NCBI RefSeq assembly: GCF_001435375.1
Contig: NZ_AYYZ01000002.1
Span: 1 to 64,000, forward strand
DNA: 64,000 bases
Source: Ligilactobacillus araffinosus DSM 20653
GTDB taxonomy: Bacteria > Bacillota > Bacilli > Lactobacillales > Lactobacillaceae
Reading direction: 5' to 3'
The position numbers were made by a program, and so were the translations under genes. Positions 9,651 through 18,439 of the stretch are shown here, in pieces. The notes beneath the pieces are model-generated. The model was not told where the DNA came from and did not search any database. It saw only the letters and a list, made by a program, of their open reading frames with translations. Within the stretch, counting starts at the first letter, position 1; the number at the start of each line of letters is the position of its first letter.

Positions 9651-10022
9651 TTACTTAATGATGATTTTGCCATGGAACATGTCCATGCCGCAGGCGTAAT
9701 CAATTTCGCCTTTTTGATCGGTCGGAATTTCGATCGTTGTAATTTTTTGTTTTGTTAAGTCCTTATCAACTCCCAGTTTTTCAAAAACAACGTGGGCTAA
9801 ACAAGCGGTTGAATCTTGCATGTCAAAGTAGACCTTTGCAGGCACTCCTTGTTTCAGAATAAGGGTGCTTGGTGAATAACCGCCTTTTACAACGATCGTG
9901 GCATGCTGTTCGTTATTTTGAACAGTTGAACTGCTGGCTTGCTCATGATGGTTGCCGAAAAACCAATAACAAATGAAACTGATCAATGCGACGGCGAGGC
10001 CAAAAACGATTGCGTTAATCAT
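9651..10022 (-). CDS. Membrane-anchored cupredoxin-like protein
   Basis: 123 residues: an N-terminal membrane anchor (residues 2-21), a short linker with HHEQ, then a cupredoxin-like domain with the same ligand pattern as its downstream paralogue, STACLAHV and YACGMDMFHGKIIIK. The repeated Cys plus CGMxMFHGK pattern suggests a copper site. It is first in a three-gene minus-strand operon (anchored cupredoxin, soluble cupredoxin, Cu-ATPase) read from a promoter that overlaps a cop-box-like palindrome. The two paralogues on one operon, one anchored and one soluble, suggest sequential copper handling on each side of or at the membrane; this is inference. Confidence 0.82.
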   Translation of the reverse strand: MINAIVFGLAVALISFICYWFFGNHHEQASSSTVQNNEQHATIVVKGGYSPSTLILKQGVPAKVYFDMQDSTACLAHVVFEKLGVDKDLTKQKITTIEIPTDQKGEIDYACGMDMFHGKIIIK

Positions 10023-10056
10023 CTTAAGTCAGTCCTTTCTTTATGATTTCAAATTC

Positions 10057-10086
10057 ATTATAGCGTTATCGTTTACAAACGTAAAC
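10057..10086 (-). promoter_or_regulatory. Copper operon promoter with cop-box-like operator
   Basis: On the minus strand, TTTACG and TATAAT are separated by 17 nt (the -10 is ATTATA at 10057-10062 on the plus strand). The -35 lies inside the palindrome GTTTACAAACGTAAAC (10071-10086), which differs at one position from the CopY consensus TACAnnTGTA core. Overlap of operator and -35 suits a copper-released repressor. No copY gene is in the window. Confidence 0.6.
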
Positions 10087-10115
10087 AAATATCGTGATTC
10101 CGTTTGTCAACTGAC

Positions 10116-10121
10116 TATAAT
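10116..10121 (+). promoter_or_regulatory. -10 element of the DUF4396 gene
   Basis: A perfect TATAAT 22 nt before the ATG with a strong GGAAGGTGAG ribosome site between. A good -35 is not evident, so an activator or the shared operator region may matter. Confidence 0.4.
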
Positions 10122-10142
10122 AGAAAATGGAAGGTGAGATAA

Positions 10143-10853
10143 ATGGAGTTATTAAATCAAGTTGCAATTGGATGGATCGTGATTGGAATTTTATCGGCGG
10201 TCATTATTTTGATTGATGTAATCCGTCATCCGCAAGCAATGAAAATTATGGATGTGGTTTGGTCAATCAATGCGCTGTGGGGTGGACCGTTAATTTTGTG
10301 GGCCTATTTTACCCTTGGAAAACATCGTAAAATGAAGATGTCAATGCCGATGAAATCGATGAGGATGGATGCATCAATGAAAATGCCAATGGCTAATCAC
10401 AAATATGATAAGTTTTGGCAAGGAATTGTGGTGGACGCGCTTCACTGCGGTGCCGGATGCAGTTTATCTGATTTAGCTGGTTCATGGATTTTTTATTATT
10501 TATTGAGTTTTAGTATTTTAAATCAAAAATTGTTTGGCGAATGGCTCTTTGACTATGTTTTAGCGTTGATTATTGGCGTTTTATTCCAATATGCAGCGAT
10601 TGCTCCAATGATGAATGGTTCAATTGGCCATAAGCTGTTTCAGGCATTTAAGATCGATTTTTGGTCACTAACGGCATGGCAAGTTGGCATGTACGGCTGG
10701 TCAGCGATTGTCAACTTTGGCTTGCATTTGCATTTCACACCGACAATGCCTGCGTTTTGGTTAATGATGGCAATTGGAATGGCATGCGGGTTTGTGACGG
10801 CATACCCAATGAATTTGTTGCTGGTGAAATTGGGAATTAAAAAGGGAATGTAA
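10143..10853 (+). CDS. DUF4396 membrane protein with Met-rich loop
   Basis: 236 residues with about six membrane segments in the DUF4396 family. The family motif LHCGAGCSLSDLAGSW is present at about residues 100-115. Between the second and third segments a cytosolic or external loop of roughly 25 residues (about 62-87) is loaded with Met and His: nine or more Met in Mx or MxM spacing, then NHKYD. Such Mets clusters bind Cu(I) in copper transporters. The gene is divergent from the copper operon over a shared 120-bp regulatory region. A role in copper handling is therefore likely, although the biochemical function of DUF4396 is not established. Confidence 0.82.
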   Translation: MELLNQVAIGWIVIGILSAVIILIDVIRHPQAMKIMDVVWSINALWGGPLILWAYFTLGKHRKMKMSMPMKSMRMDASMKMPMANHKYDKFWQGIVVDALHCGAGCSLSDLAGSWIFYYLLSFSILNQKLFGEWLFDYVLALIIGVLFQYAAIAPMMNGSIGHKLFQAFKIDFWSLTAWQVGMYGWSAIVNFGLHLHFTPTMPAFWLMMAIGMACGFVTAYPMNLLLVKLGIKKGM

Positions 10854-10856
10854 ATC

Positions 10857-10892
10857 AAAAAAGATTGCAACGTTTATGTTGCAATCTTTTTT
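10857..10892. terminator. Bidirectional terminator
   Basis: A 15-bp perfect stem (AAAAAAGATTGCAAC with GTTGCAATCTTTTTT, 6-nt loop) between the converging DUF4396 and pepO genes. Confidence 0.9.
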
Positions 10893-10904
10893 ACTTATTC
10901 ACTT

Positions 10905-12851
10905 TTACCAAATTTGAACCCGTTTATCCGGCGCAAGCCACATTCCATCACCTTGATGAATATCAAATGCTTGATAGAAATCATCAAAGTTTTGCGGTTG
11001 GACATTTCCTCGTAACATCTCAGGAGCATGGACATCGGTTGCAAGTAACATTTTTTCATATGCTTGACTAGCCTTCATTCGCCAAATTGTTGCCCAATTG
11101 GTGAAGAATTCGCGTAAATTGGCGTTTTCAGATTGTTTAAGAGCTTCGAGGGCGCAACTCATTCCACCGTTATCCGCAATATTCTCTGATACGACCAACT
11201 TCCCATTTACTTTTCCACCAGCAAATGGGATCCCATCGAATTCATTGATCATTTCCCGGGTTAACTTTTCAAAGTGGGCGAAGTCTTCCTTTGTCCACCA
11301 GTTAGTCATATTGCCGTATTCATCGAAATGGGCACCGTTATTATCAAATGCGTGAGAAATTTCATGTCCCATTACACAACCAATTCCACCAAAGTTCTTG
11401 CTATGTGATTGATGGAGGTCATAAAATGGTTTCTCAAGAATTGCGGCCGGAAAAGTGATATCATTTCGTGACGGGTCATAACATGCATTAACCAGTTGGG
11501 AAGGCATGTCCCATTCGGTCCGATCAACCGGCCGGTGAAAACTTTCAAAGTTATCTGTAATTTTAATGCGTTTAATATTTAGATAATTGCTGAATAGTGT
11601 TCCGCCGTCTTCAGCTGGAATGATCTTCATTTTGGAGTAAACTGGTTTAATTTTTTCAGGGAATCCAACTTTAATGGCAATATGATCAAGCTTAGTAATT
11701 GCTTTTGCACGAGTTTGATCTCCAAGCCAATCATTTTTTTCAAGGCGATGTTTATATATTTGAATCATTTGTTGAATCATTTTTGTTGCATCGGCCTTTG
11801 CTTTTTCACCAAAGTATTTTTTGCCATAAAAATCGCCAATTACATATGTGAAAGTATCATCAACGATTTGATATGCAAATTTTCGTTGTGAAACTGCTTT
11901 TTGAGTTCCTGCCAATTTTTGATGGAATTGATCGGCTGTTTGCCGAAGATCATCGGTTAATAACTTGGCAAGTGAATTGATCGTTCTAGTTAAAATCCAA
12001 CTCTTTAAGTTTTTAAAGGTTGCGTCATTAACAATTTGATCAAAATGTTCGAAAAATGTAGGTTGGGTAACGATAACTTTTTCAGGATGGTCATCAATTA
12101 ATTCAGAAATCGTGGATGCAAAGTTGAAACTTTGACTGTAATTCTTGACCTCTTTAAGCGTTCGCGGATTATATTGTTTAGGATAATCTGCAAGTTCATC
12201 CGCAGGTAATACGTGTGGTACAAGTGACTTATCGAAGGCTAAGGCTTGATTAACAATCTTAGTAGCTTGATCTTTAGGATACCCAACGGCTTGGAGTAGT
12301 TGGGTAGACATTTCTGCCCATACATGAAGCAGTTCATCACTTTCGGGTTTTTCATAGTAAGTTTTGTCTGGCAAAATCAAATCAGGAGCGTACATAAAAA
12401 CTGCATTTTGCGCAGTATTTTTCCAATCAGGTTCGACATCGATCATGAATGGGAGAGGTAGTCCGTTTTGAATCCAACTTGTAAGTTGATGATCTAAATC
12501 GGTTAATAATGCTAATTTTTGAATCGGTTTAATAAACGCTAATAGTGGAGCAACACCTTCTTGTTCACGTTGCTTGAAGTCAAGTGCAAGTTGATGAAAT
12601 TTCATTGCTTCGGCAAACATTGGATTGGGAGCCGATAATTTTCCTTGGTGGTAGCGATCAAAATCGTCCATTAGTTTTTTATGAACTGCCTCATCCATAT
12701 CTTGAAAACTTCCCGCTGCTGGTTTATCAGCTGGAACCTTAGTTTTGTTAAGCCAATCGTAATTAACGTGCATATATAAGTTATCTTTTACAGATGCGCG
12801 GCACCCTTCAGTTGTGGGAGCACCTCCAAGAACAAATTGAACATTTTTCAT
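10905..12851 (-). CDS. pepO: M13-family zinc endopeptidase PepO
   Basis: A cytosolic oligopeptidase that trims casein-type and other peptides. At 648 residues it is slightly longer than the approximately 630 typical of lactic PepO. The zinc motif is HEISH (496-500), with the third ligand and helper in ENIAD (Glu556, Asp560). The upstream substrate-binding motif NACYDPSRNDITFPAAIL (455-472) and the C-terminal PDKRVQIW match the M13 family. There is no signal peptide or membrane anchor, as usual for bacterial PepO. The ATG has an AAAGGGG site. It stands alone between the copper cassette and an amino-acid permease on the same strand. Confidence 0.95.
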   Translation of the reverse strand: MKNVQFVLGGAPTTEGCRASVKDNLYMHVNYDWLNKTKVPADKPAAGSFQDMDEAVHKKLMDDFDRYHQGKLSAPNPMFAEAMKFHQLALDFKQREQEGVAPLLAFIKPIQKLALLTDLDHQLTSWIQNGLPLPFMIDVEPDWKNTAQNAVFMYAPDLILPDKTYYEKPESDELLHVWAEMSTQLLQAVGYPKDQATKIVNQALAFDKSLVPHVLPADELADYPKQYNPRTLKEVKNYSQSFNFASTISELIDDHPEKVIVTQPTFFEHFDQIVNDATFKNLKSWILTRTINSLAKLLTDDLRQTADQFHQKLAGTQKAVSQRKFAYQIVDDTFTYVIGDFYGKKYFGEKAKADATKMIQQMIQIYKHRLEKNDWLGDQTRAKAITKLDHIAIKVGFPEKIKPVYSKMKIIPAEDGGTLFSNYLNIKRIKITDNFESFHRPVDRTEWDMPSQLVNACYDPSRNDITFPAAILEKPFYDLHQSHSKNFGGIGCVMGHEISHAFDNNGAHFDEYGNMTNWWTKEDFAHFEKLTREMINEFDGIPFAGGKVNGKLVVSENIADNGGMSCALEALKQSENANLREFFTNWATIWRMKASQAYEKMLLATDVHAPEMLRGNVQPQNFDDFYQAFDIHQGDGMWLAPDKRVQIW

Positions 12852-12927
12852 AAAGCAAACCCCTTTCAGTAGATGTTTAAAAATTATATTTAATTTTATT
12901 TTAATTAGAATTTAATAATATCGCAAA

Positions 12928-14626
12928 TCAATGATTAGGATGTGAAGTATTTTGGGTTTCTTTGGCATATTTTTCAAGAGGGGCGTCAGCTTTAGCCCAA
13001 TCTTGAGGAACTTTGATGTGCGCGTTCGGATCAAAGTGATGCTTAATTGGAACGCCCATTGGGTGTTGGTCTTGGGTCATGATACTTGTTGGAATATTTG
13101 ACTGAACTTTTTGTGGTTTTTTCAATCCTTCAATTTCCCAAGTGTATGGTGCAAATTTATTATTTGAGTTTACCCAGTCATTGTTATGCTTTGCATTATG
13201 ATGTTTTGAAAGCAGATATAGCCCAAATGCAACTAAAAGGACAATACCGACTAAGCAAGCAATTGTGACGTCATAAACGGTTCCCGAACCTACTTCTTTT
13301 TTAACCTGAGTTGGTGGATAAAATGCAAGGATGATTCCAAATGTTGAAGCTGCGATTCCAATAATTGTAACTAACCAGGCACCAAACTTTCCCCCTGGGA
13401 CTTTAAAGGAACGCGGACGGTTAGCTTGGGTATAACGTAATCGGATGAAGGAAACAAACATAATAATGTAGTAAAGCAAATATAAAATTGTCACTGTTTG
13501 GGTAATCATAATAAAGAATCCTTCAACGTTTGGCAGTAATTTAACGAGAAAGGCAATTACAGTAACACAAAATGCTTGGAAATACATCATCTTCGATGGC
13601 ATGCCATGCTTATTATAATTTTGAAGCCATTTAGGCAGTAAACCACTCTGACCAGCTTGTCCTAACATGAATGAAGGTCCCGCCAAGTTCGTGATCCACA
13701 TGGCTAACAATACCAACGAATTTGCATAAATAAATAACATATATAACCAAGGAGCATGAATCGTTGCACCAAGGTCATGAAAAGTTACAAATAATGCATC
13801 TAAAATATTGATTTTATTTGCGGGAATAACTGACGCAATAATTAAAGCTCCAACAACAAAAATCAACAATGCTAAAATTCCAGCAAAGAAAATTGAAATC
13901 GGATATTGCTTTGAAGGATGTTTTAATTCTTTAATATGAGCAGCATTCATATCAATTCCTGCCCAAGAAAAAAGTACACCGGCAACCAAAGCAAGTGTTC
14001 CCATTCCATTCCACTGCGGAATTAAGTTTTTAACATGCATTGGCATTGCAGGTTTATGTCCTTGACATAGCCAAACAATTAGTAAAATAACCATAATTGC
14101 AAGCGGAATAAACGTCCCGATAATAACTCCATATTTAGCAACGTTTGAAAATGTCTTGGTTCCGCGAGCGGCTAACCATGTTACAAACCAGAATAACGCG
14201 ATGAAACCACACATAATTAAAATTTCGTGTTGTGGGTGTTGTAAGAATTGAATGGCACGGTGATAGTGTGGTGTGAAAAACATAACTGTTGCCGCAAAGT
14301 TGGGCATTCCGGCACCTAAGTTAAACGTTGACTGGAACCAAAGAATGATTAAGCAGGTAAATGCCCAACCTTTTCCCAGTCCTTCACCAACCCAACGAAA
14401 AATTCCGCCGCGTTGGGGCCAACCACTTGCAAGCTCTGCCGAAACTAAAGCGGTGGGAACAAAAAACAGAATAAATCCAATTGCAAAGTAAGTAACTGAC
14501 GATAAGCCATAAAAAGCTTGTTGCGGATCATTTCCAAGGCCCGCAATCATAACAACGTTTAGCATTGTCAATGCTAAGGTTGACATGTAATATTTTTGAG
14601 GCTTTTTGGTTTGTGTTTTATCCATA
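12928..14626 (-). CDS. APC-superfamily amino-acid permease, GadC/YjeM-like
   Basis: 565 residues from the ATG at 14626, which has a strong AGGAGGAG site; the longer frame to 14691 is not supported. There are about twelve membrane segments in the glutamate/GABA-antiporter branch of the APC superfamily: PTALVSAELASGWPQRGGIF in the first third matches the family's helix 2-3 region. A long His-rich C-terminal tail (about 70 residues, including PIKHHFDPNAH) resembles the pH-sensing plug of GadC. No glutamate decarboxylase is adjacent, so the exchanged substrates are uncertain. It may supply amino acids next to the peptidase or exchange a decarboxylation product. Confidence 0.8.
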
Positions 14627-14874
14627 ATAACTCCTCCTATTAAATTTAAAGGGGTAACCCCCTTCCTATTCTGTACTAGTTCATTTGACAATTAAGGACA
14701 AATGTAACTGCTAGAATGCAAAAATTCTTTGATGTGGGTGACAGTAAAAAATTAATAAAGATTTATAAATACTTTTAAAAATCAATTTTAAATTTCTAAG
14801 GAATATTAATGACATTAATTTAATGCTTTTTTAATCGTTAAAGATAGAACAAACTAATATTTACAAATATGGGA

Positions 14875-14903
14875 TTTACATATTTACAAAATTGGTCTAT
14901 ACT
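14875..14903 (+). promoter_or_regulatory. Promoter of the PTS operon
   Basis: TTTACA (14875-14880), 17-nt spacer, TATACT (14898-14903). It sits directly upstream of a CcpA site. Confidence 0.7.
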
Positions 14904-14912
14904 AATTTTTGT

Positions 14913-14926
14913 AGTAAGCGTTTACA
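14913..14926 (+). promoter_or_regulatory. CcpA-binding cre site (1)
   Basis: AGTAAGCGTTTACA matches the cre consensus TGWAARCGYTWNCW at 13 of 14 positions and lies just downstream of the predicted transcription start, a position that gives catabolite repression by roadblock. Confidence 0.75.
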
Positions 14927-15009
14927 CAAAACAACTCAAAATTTGATTTTAAAATGACATAAATTAAGTTATTGGCTATTTTAGTAGTTAAGTTTAAGGA
15001 GTGATTAGG

Positions 15010-16299
15010 ATGGCTACAGGAAAACAAGGATTTAAAAATCGCCTGTTAAAGGTTGTCGGTAAAATTTCATCATCACGGCACATGGTTGCTTTGCGTGATG
15101 GAATCGCACAAGCTGTTCCGTTGATCATTATCGGATCAGTCTTCATGATTATCGGGCAATTCCCGATTCAAGCTTATTTGAAGTTCATGGCGCACACATT
15201 TGGGCCGCATTGGAACATTGTGATCCAACAAATTACATTTGCGTCATTTGACTTGATGGGGCTAGTTGCGGTTATCGGAATTTCATATAACTTAGCGAAA
15301 AGTTACAAGGACATCGATCCATTACCAGCAAGTTTAGTTGCAATGTGTGGATTCTTCTTAACCATTCCATTCGCAATGCATAAAGACGGAACATTTTGGA
15401 TTCCATTAGCTCAGTTAGGTTCAACTGGCTTATTTATTGCAATTATTATTGGGCTATTCTTAACTGATTTTTACGTATGGATGATTCATAAGCATATTAC
15501 AATTAAGATGCCAGCTAGTGTACCACCAGCTGTAAGCAACTCGTTTGCAGCTTTGTTTCCAGGTTTCTTCTGTTTGTTGTTAGTATGGATTGTTCGGTTG
15601 ATAATTTCATTTACTCCAATTGAAACGATTCCAAACTTGATGCAATTCATTTTTAAGCCAATTTCAGCTGTTGGAACAAGTTTACCAGGGGCATTGCTCT
15701 GTGAGTTTTTGATTTCATTTTTATGGTTGTTTGGGGTTCACGGTGCCAATGTCGTTTCCGGAATTATGATGGCTTTTTGGTTGCAAGCCATGCAGCAAAA
15801 TGCGGCTGCTTTTGCTGCTCATAAGTCATTACCGCATATTGTTACTCAACAATTTTTTGATAATTTTGTTCACATCGGTGGTGCAGGAGCTACCTTGGGA
15901 CTGGCAATTATAATGATTATGTTTGCACGGAGTGATGAGTACAAAACATTGGCAAAATTGGAAATTGCGCCAGCATTTTTTAATATTAACGAACCGTTAA
16001 TATTTGGGTTCCCAATTGTTATGAATATTTACATTGCATTACCATTTATCATTGCACCGTTAGCTAACGTTCTAATTACATATGGTGCTATGGCAACAGG
16101 GTTATGTGCTAAAACAATCGGGGTCATGGTTCCATGGACGACGCCAGTTGTGATTTCAGGTTATTTAGCAACTGGTCATATTTCAGGAGCAGTTACGCAA
16201 ATTGTCTGTTTGGTAGTTGATGCTTTGATCTATGTTGGATTCTTTAAGAAAGCTGATAAAAAGAAGATCCAAGCAGGATTAGCAATGGAAAATAAATAA
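15010..16299 (+). CDS. PTS EIIC component, lactose/cellobiose family
   Basis: The membrane channel of a phosphotransferase system, 429 residues from the ATG at 15010; the in-frame GTG at 15001 lies inside the AAGGAG ribosome site and is less likely. It has about ten membrane segments, with the family's N-terminal SRHMVALRDGIAQAVPLIIIG and the substrate-binding FFNINEPLIFGFPIVMN near residue 320, typical of CelB/ChbC-type EIIC. It is separated from EIIB by 88 bp that contain a second cre. The downstream mupG suggests that the transported sugar is a MurNAc- or GlcNAc-containing disaccharide rather than cellobiose. Confidence 0.9.
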   Translation: MATGKQGFKNRLLKVVGKISSSRHMVALRDGIAQAVPLIIIGSVFMIIGQFPIQAYLKFMAHTFGPHWNIVIQQITFASFDLMGLVAVIGISYNLAKSYKDIDPLPASLVAMCGFFLTIPFAMHKDGTFWIPLAQLGSTGLFIAIIIGLFLTDFYVWMIHKHITIKMPASVPPAVSNSFAALFPGFFCLLLVWIVRLIISFTPIETIPNLMQFIFKPISAVGTSLPGALLCEFLISFLWLFGVHGANVVSGIMMAFWLQAMQQNAAAFAAHKSLPHIVTQQFFDNFVHIGGAGATLGLAIIMIMFARSDEYKTLAKLEIAPAFFNINEPLIFGFPIVMNIYIALPFIIAPLANVLITYGAMATGLCAKTIGVMVPWTTPVVISGYLATGHISGAVTQIVCLVVDALIYVGFFKKADKKKIQAGLAMENK

Positions 16300-16333
16300 T
16301 TTAATGACTATTTTCGGATTATAAAGAACATGT

Positions 16334-16364
16334 TATACTAGAACAGTCAAAGAAAACGTTTTCA
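16334..16364 (+). promoter_or_regulatory. Second CcpA (cre) site with a -10 element, ahead of EIIB
   Basis: AGAAAACGTTTTCA at 16351-16364 matches the cre consensus at 13 of 14 positions. A TATACT at 16334-16339 lies just upstream; the -35 is poor. It suggests an internal, catabolite-controlled start for EIIB, EIIA and mupG. Confidence 0.65.
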
Positions 16365-16387
16365 AAAACAGTGATGAGGTGGATAAA

Positions 16388-16726
16388 ATGGCTAAATACA
16401 CAATAATGTTAAATTGCTCAGCAGGAATGAGTACAAGTTTATTAGTAACAAAGATGCAAGCAGCCGCTAAGGACAAGGGCATTGATGTTGACATCTTTGC
16501 AACGGCCGCAAGTGATGCACGAGCTCAATTAGATTCAAAGACAATTGATTGTGTTTTGCTTGGACCGCAAGTTAGTTATATGCAGGATGATTTTAAGAGT
16601 ATGCTTGAAGGTCGAAAAAATAGTTTGGGCAATGATATTCCGTTAGCGGTCATTGATATGCAGGCATACGGTATGATGGATGGCGAGAAAGTTTTAAATC
16701 AAGCAATTAGTTTGATTGAGGGTTGA
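16388..16726 (+). CDS. PTS EIIB component, lactose/cellobiose family
   Basis: 112 residues from the ATG at 16388, chosen because GAGGTG lies 6 nt upstream; an in-frame GTG at 16379 overlaps that site. It is the cytosolic phosphocarrier. The phosphorylated cysteine is Cys10 in MLNCSAGMSTSLLVTKMQ, the standard EIIB-Lac/Cel active-site loop. It sits between EIIC and EIIA, so the whole permease is split into three single-domain proteins. Confidence 0.93.
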   Translation: MAKYTIMLNCSAGMSTSLLVTKMQAAAKDKGIDVDIFATAASDARAQLDSKTIDCVLLGPQVSYMQDDFKSMLEGRKNSLGNDIPLAVIDMQAYGMMDGEKVLNQAISLIEG

Positions 16727-16749
16727 TTTAACATTAGGAGAGATGATAA

Positions 16750-17079
16750 ATGGCTGAAGAACAACCAAATTTAGAAGCAACGATGGGCTTGATTATGAAT
16801 GGTGGGAACGCTAAAGGATTCGCTTTTGAAGCGATTCGAGCTGCCAAAAAAGGTGACTTTGAAGAGGCACATAAAAAATTAGATGCAGCAGATCAAGCTT
16901 TGAATGAAGCTCACAATTCGCAAACGGATATGTTAACTAAGGAAGCTCAAGGCAATCACCAACCAGTTACATTGTTAACAGTACATGCCCAAGATCATTT
17001 GATGAATGCCATCACATTCCGGGATCTTGCTGGTGAAATGGTTGACATGTATGAACGAATTGCAAAATTAGAAAAATAA
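16750..17079 (+). CDS. PTS EIIA component, lactose/cellobiose family
   Basis: 109 residues, three-helix EIIA of the Lac/Cel type. It is phosphorylated by HPr on His79 in LLTVHAQDHLMNA and passes the phosphate to EIIB. AGGAGAGATGATAA precedes the ATG. It is followed by a stem-loop terminator and then by mupG, so enzyme expression is probably lower than, or differently tuned from, that of the permease. Confidence 0.93.
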   Translation: MAEEQPNLEATMGLIMNGGNAKGFAFEAIRAAKKGDFEEAHKKLDAADQALNEAHNSQTDMLTKEAQGNHQPVTLLTVHAQDHLMNAITFRDLAGEMVDMYERIAKLEK

Positions 17080-17085
17080 AAATCA

Positions 17086-17124
17086 CAAAAAGGTGCAGGG
17101 ATAAAGGGTAACTGCACCTTTTTC
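17086..17124 (+). terminator. Intra-operon terminator between EIIA and mupG
   Basis: AAAAAGGTGCAG pairs perfectly with CTGCACCTTTTT across a 13-nt loop, with T residues at the 3' end. It probably attenuates read-through into mupG. Confidence 0.75.
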
Positions 17125-17147
17125 GTTAAGAAAGGATGAGTTTTCGC

Positions 17148-18245
17148 ATGAAACGCGAATTGGGGATTTCAGTTTATCCCGATCATAGTGATCCGGAAAA
17201 GGATAAGGTATATATTAAAAAGGCAGCTGACTTAGGATTTACGCGGTTATTTATGAGTATGCTTGAAGTTCAAGGGGGAGAAGAAGCAACGGCAGCCAGA
17301 TTCAAAAATATTATTGGTTTTGCTCGTGATTTAGGATTTGAAGTCATTTTGGATATTAATCCGGGAATTTTTGAGCAACTTGGAATTTCATATGATGATT
17401 TAAAGTTTTTTGCTGATCTTGGCGCCAGTGGAATCCGGCTTGATGAAGGTTTTGATGGCTTAAAGGAATCACTGATTTCATATAATCCATATGGGTTAAA
17501 CATTGAATTGAACATGAGCAATAACGTTGCTTACTTGGATAATATTTTATCGTATGAAGCAAACGTCCCGTACATTTATGGTTGCCATAACTTTTATCCG
17601 CAAGAAGGCAGCGGATTGCCATATGACTTCTTCGTTGAATGCAGTCAACGGTTCAAAAAACACGGAATCAAGACATCGGCATTTATTACAAGCCAGGACG
17701 CTTTGACTCAAGGCGGTCCGTGGAACGTAAATGATGGATTGCCAACTCTTGAAATGCACCGTCATTTACCATTAGCAGTTCAAGCAAATCATTTGTTTGC
17801 AACGGGACTAATCGATACGGTCATCATTGGTAACTGCTATGCTTCAGATGAGGAACTTGAAAGTTTAGCAGCGCTTGACCGCTATTGTATTACTTTGGAT
17901 GTTGATTATGTTCCGGAAGTCAATCCAATTGAAAAGAAGATTTTGGAAGATAATTTGCATTTTCGTCGGGGTGACATTACGGCAATGACGATCCGGTCAA
18001 CGCAAGTTCGGGTGAAATATGCTGACCAATCAAACCCACCGCATGATAACGAATACCCATTCAAACGCGGGGATATTGTTGTCGGTAATGATGAGTTCGG
18101 GAGGTATAAAAATGAATTGCAGATTGTCCTTGAACCTCACCAAGATTCGCGGAAAAATTTGGTCGGACGAATTTCTGAAAATGAAATTTTTATGCTTGAT
18201 TACATCAAGCCATGGAGCAAATTTAAATTTGAAAACCACAATTAA
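17148..18245 (+). CDS. mupG: MupG-type 6-phospho-glycosidase (DUF871, GH170-like)
   Basis: About 365 residues. The family member MupG of Staphylococcus aureus is a 6-phosphomuramidase that cleaves MurNAc-6-phosphate-GlcNAc after PTS uptake. Here the TIM-barrel domain starts with LGISVYPDHSDPEKDKVYI and contains GIRLDEGFDG and ELNMSNN motifs. A small C-terminal beta domain (about residues 255-365) follows a PEVNPIEKKIL linker. The ATG at 17148 is preferred because the frame's first ATG (17136) abuts the AAAGG site. There is no murQ (etherase) or murR in the window, and the PTS is lactose-family rather than the MurP type, so the exact disaccharide is not certain. Confidence 0.82.
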   Translation: MKRELGISVYPDHSDPEKDKVYIKKAADLGFTRLFMSMLEVQGGEEATAARFKNIIGFARDLGFEVILDINPGIFEQLGISYDDLKFFADLGASGIRLDEGFDGLKESLISYNPYGLNIELNMSNNVAYLDNILSYEANVPYIYGCHNFYPQEGSGLPYDFFVECSQRFKKHGIKTSAFITSQDALTQGGPWNVNDGLPTLEMHRHLPLAVQANHLFATGLIDTVIIGNCYASDEELESLAALDRYCITLDVDYVPEVNPIEKKILEDNLHFRRGDITAMTIRSTQVRVKYADQSNPPHDNEYPFKRGDIVVGNDEFGRYKNELQIVLEPHQDSRKNLVGRISENEIFMLDYIKPWSKFKFENHN

Positions 18246-18287
18246 AAATAAATTACAATTTATCCAAAAAAGAAATTAAACTTTAGA

Positions 18288-18323
18288 AAGAATACGGAAT
18301 TATCCGTATTCTTATTTTTTATT
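18288..18323 (+). terminator. Terminator after mupG
   Basis: AAGAATACGGA pairs with TCCGTATTCTT over a 4-nt loop, then ATTTTTT. It ends the PTS-mupG operon. Confidence 0.85.
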
Positions 18324-18439
18324 GGTCAATAATGACAGATTAAAAATTATTATGCAAAGTGATAGACAAATATTTTAAATATTTTGGTATATCTTTTAGA
18401 ATAGAGAATGGATGCTATAGGAAAAGGAATGGATCAGTT

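Larger units (their letters stand above)
14627..15009. other. Divergent intergenic region between the GadC-like permease and the PTS operon
   Basis: 383 bases without a protein gene. It holds the permease leader with a small GC-rich hairpin (AAGGGG 14649-14654 with CCCCTT 14659-14664), and the promoter and cre site of the PTS operon (annotated separately). The remaining part (about 14700-14870) is AT-rich with no feature I can support. Confidence 0.6.

Noticed and set aside
9635-9703. N-terminal extension of the soluble cupredoxin
   Set aside because: It overlaps the end of the upstream cupredoxin gene and lacks a ribosome site, whereas ATG 9634 has AAGGA.
10071-10086. Palindrome near the copper genes considered as a cre site
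   Set aside because: It is centred on AAAC and lacks the central CG dinucleotide arrangement of cre. Its context and core fit a cop-box better.
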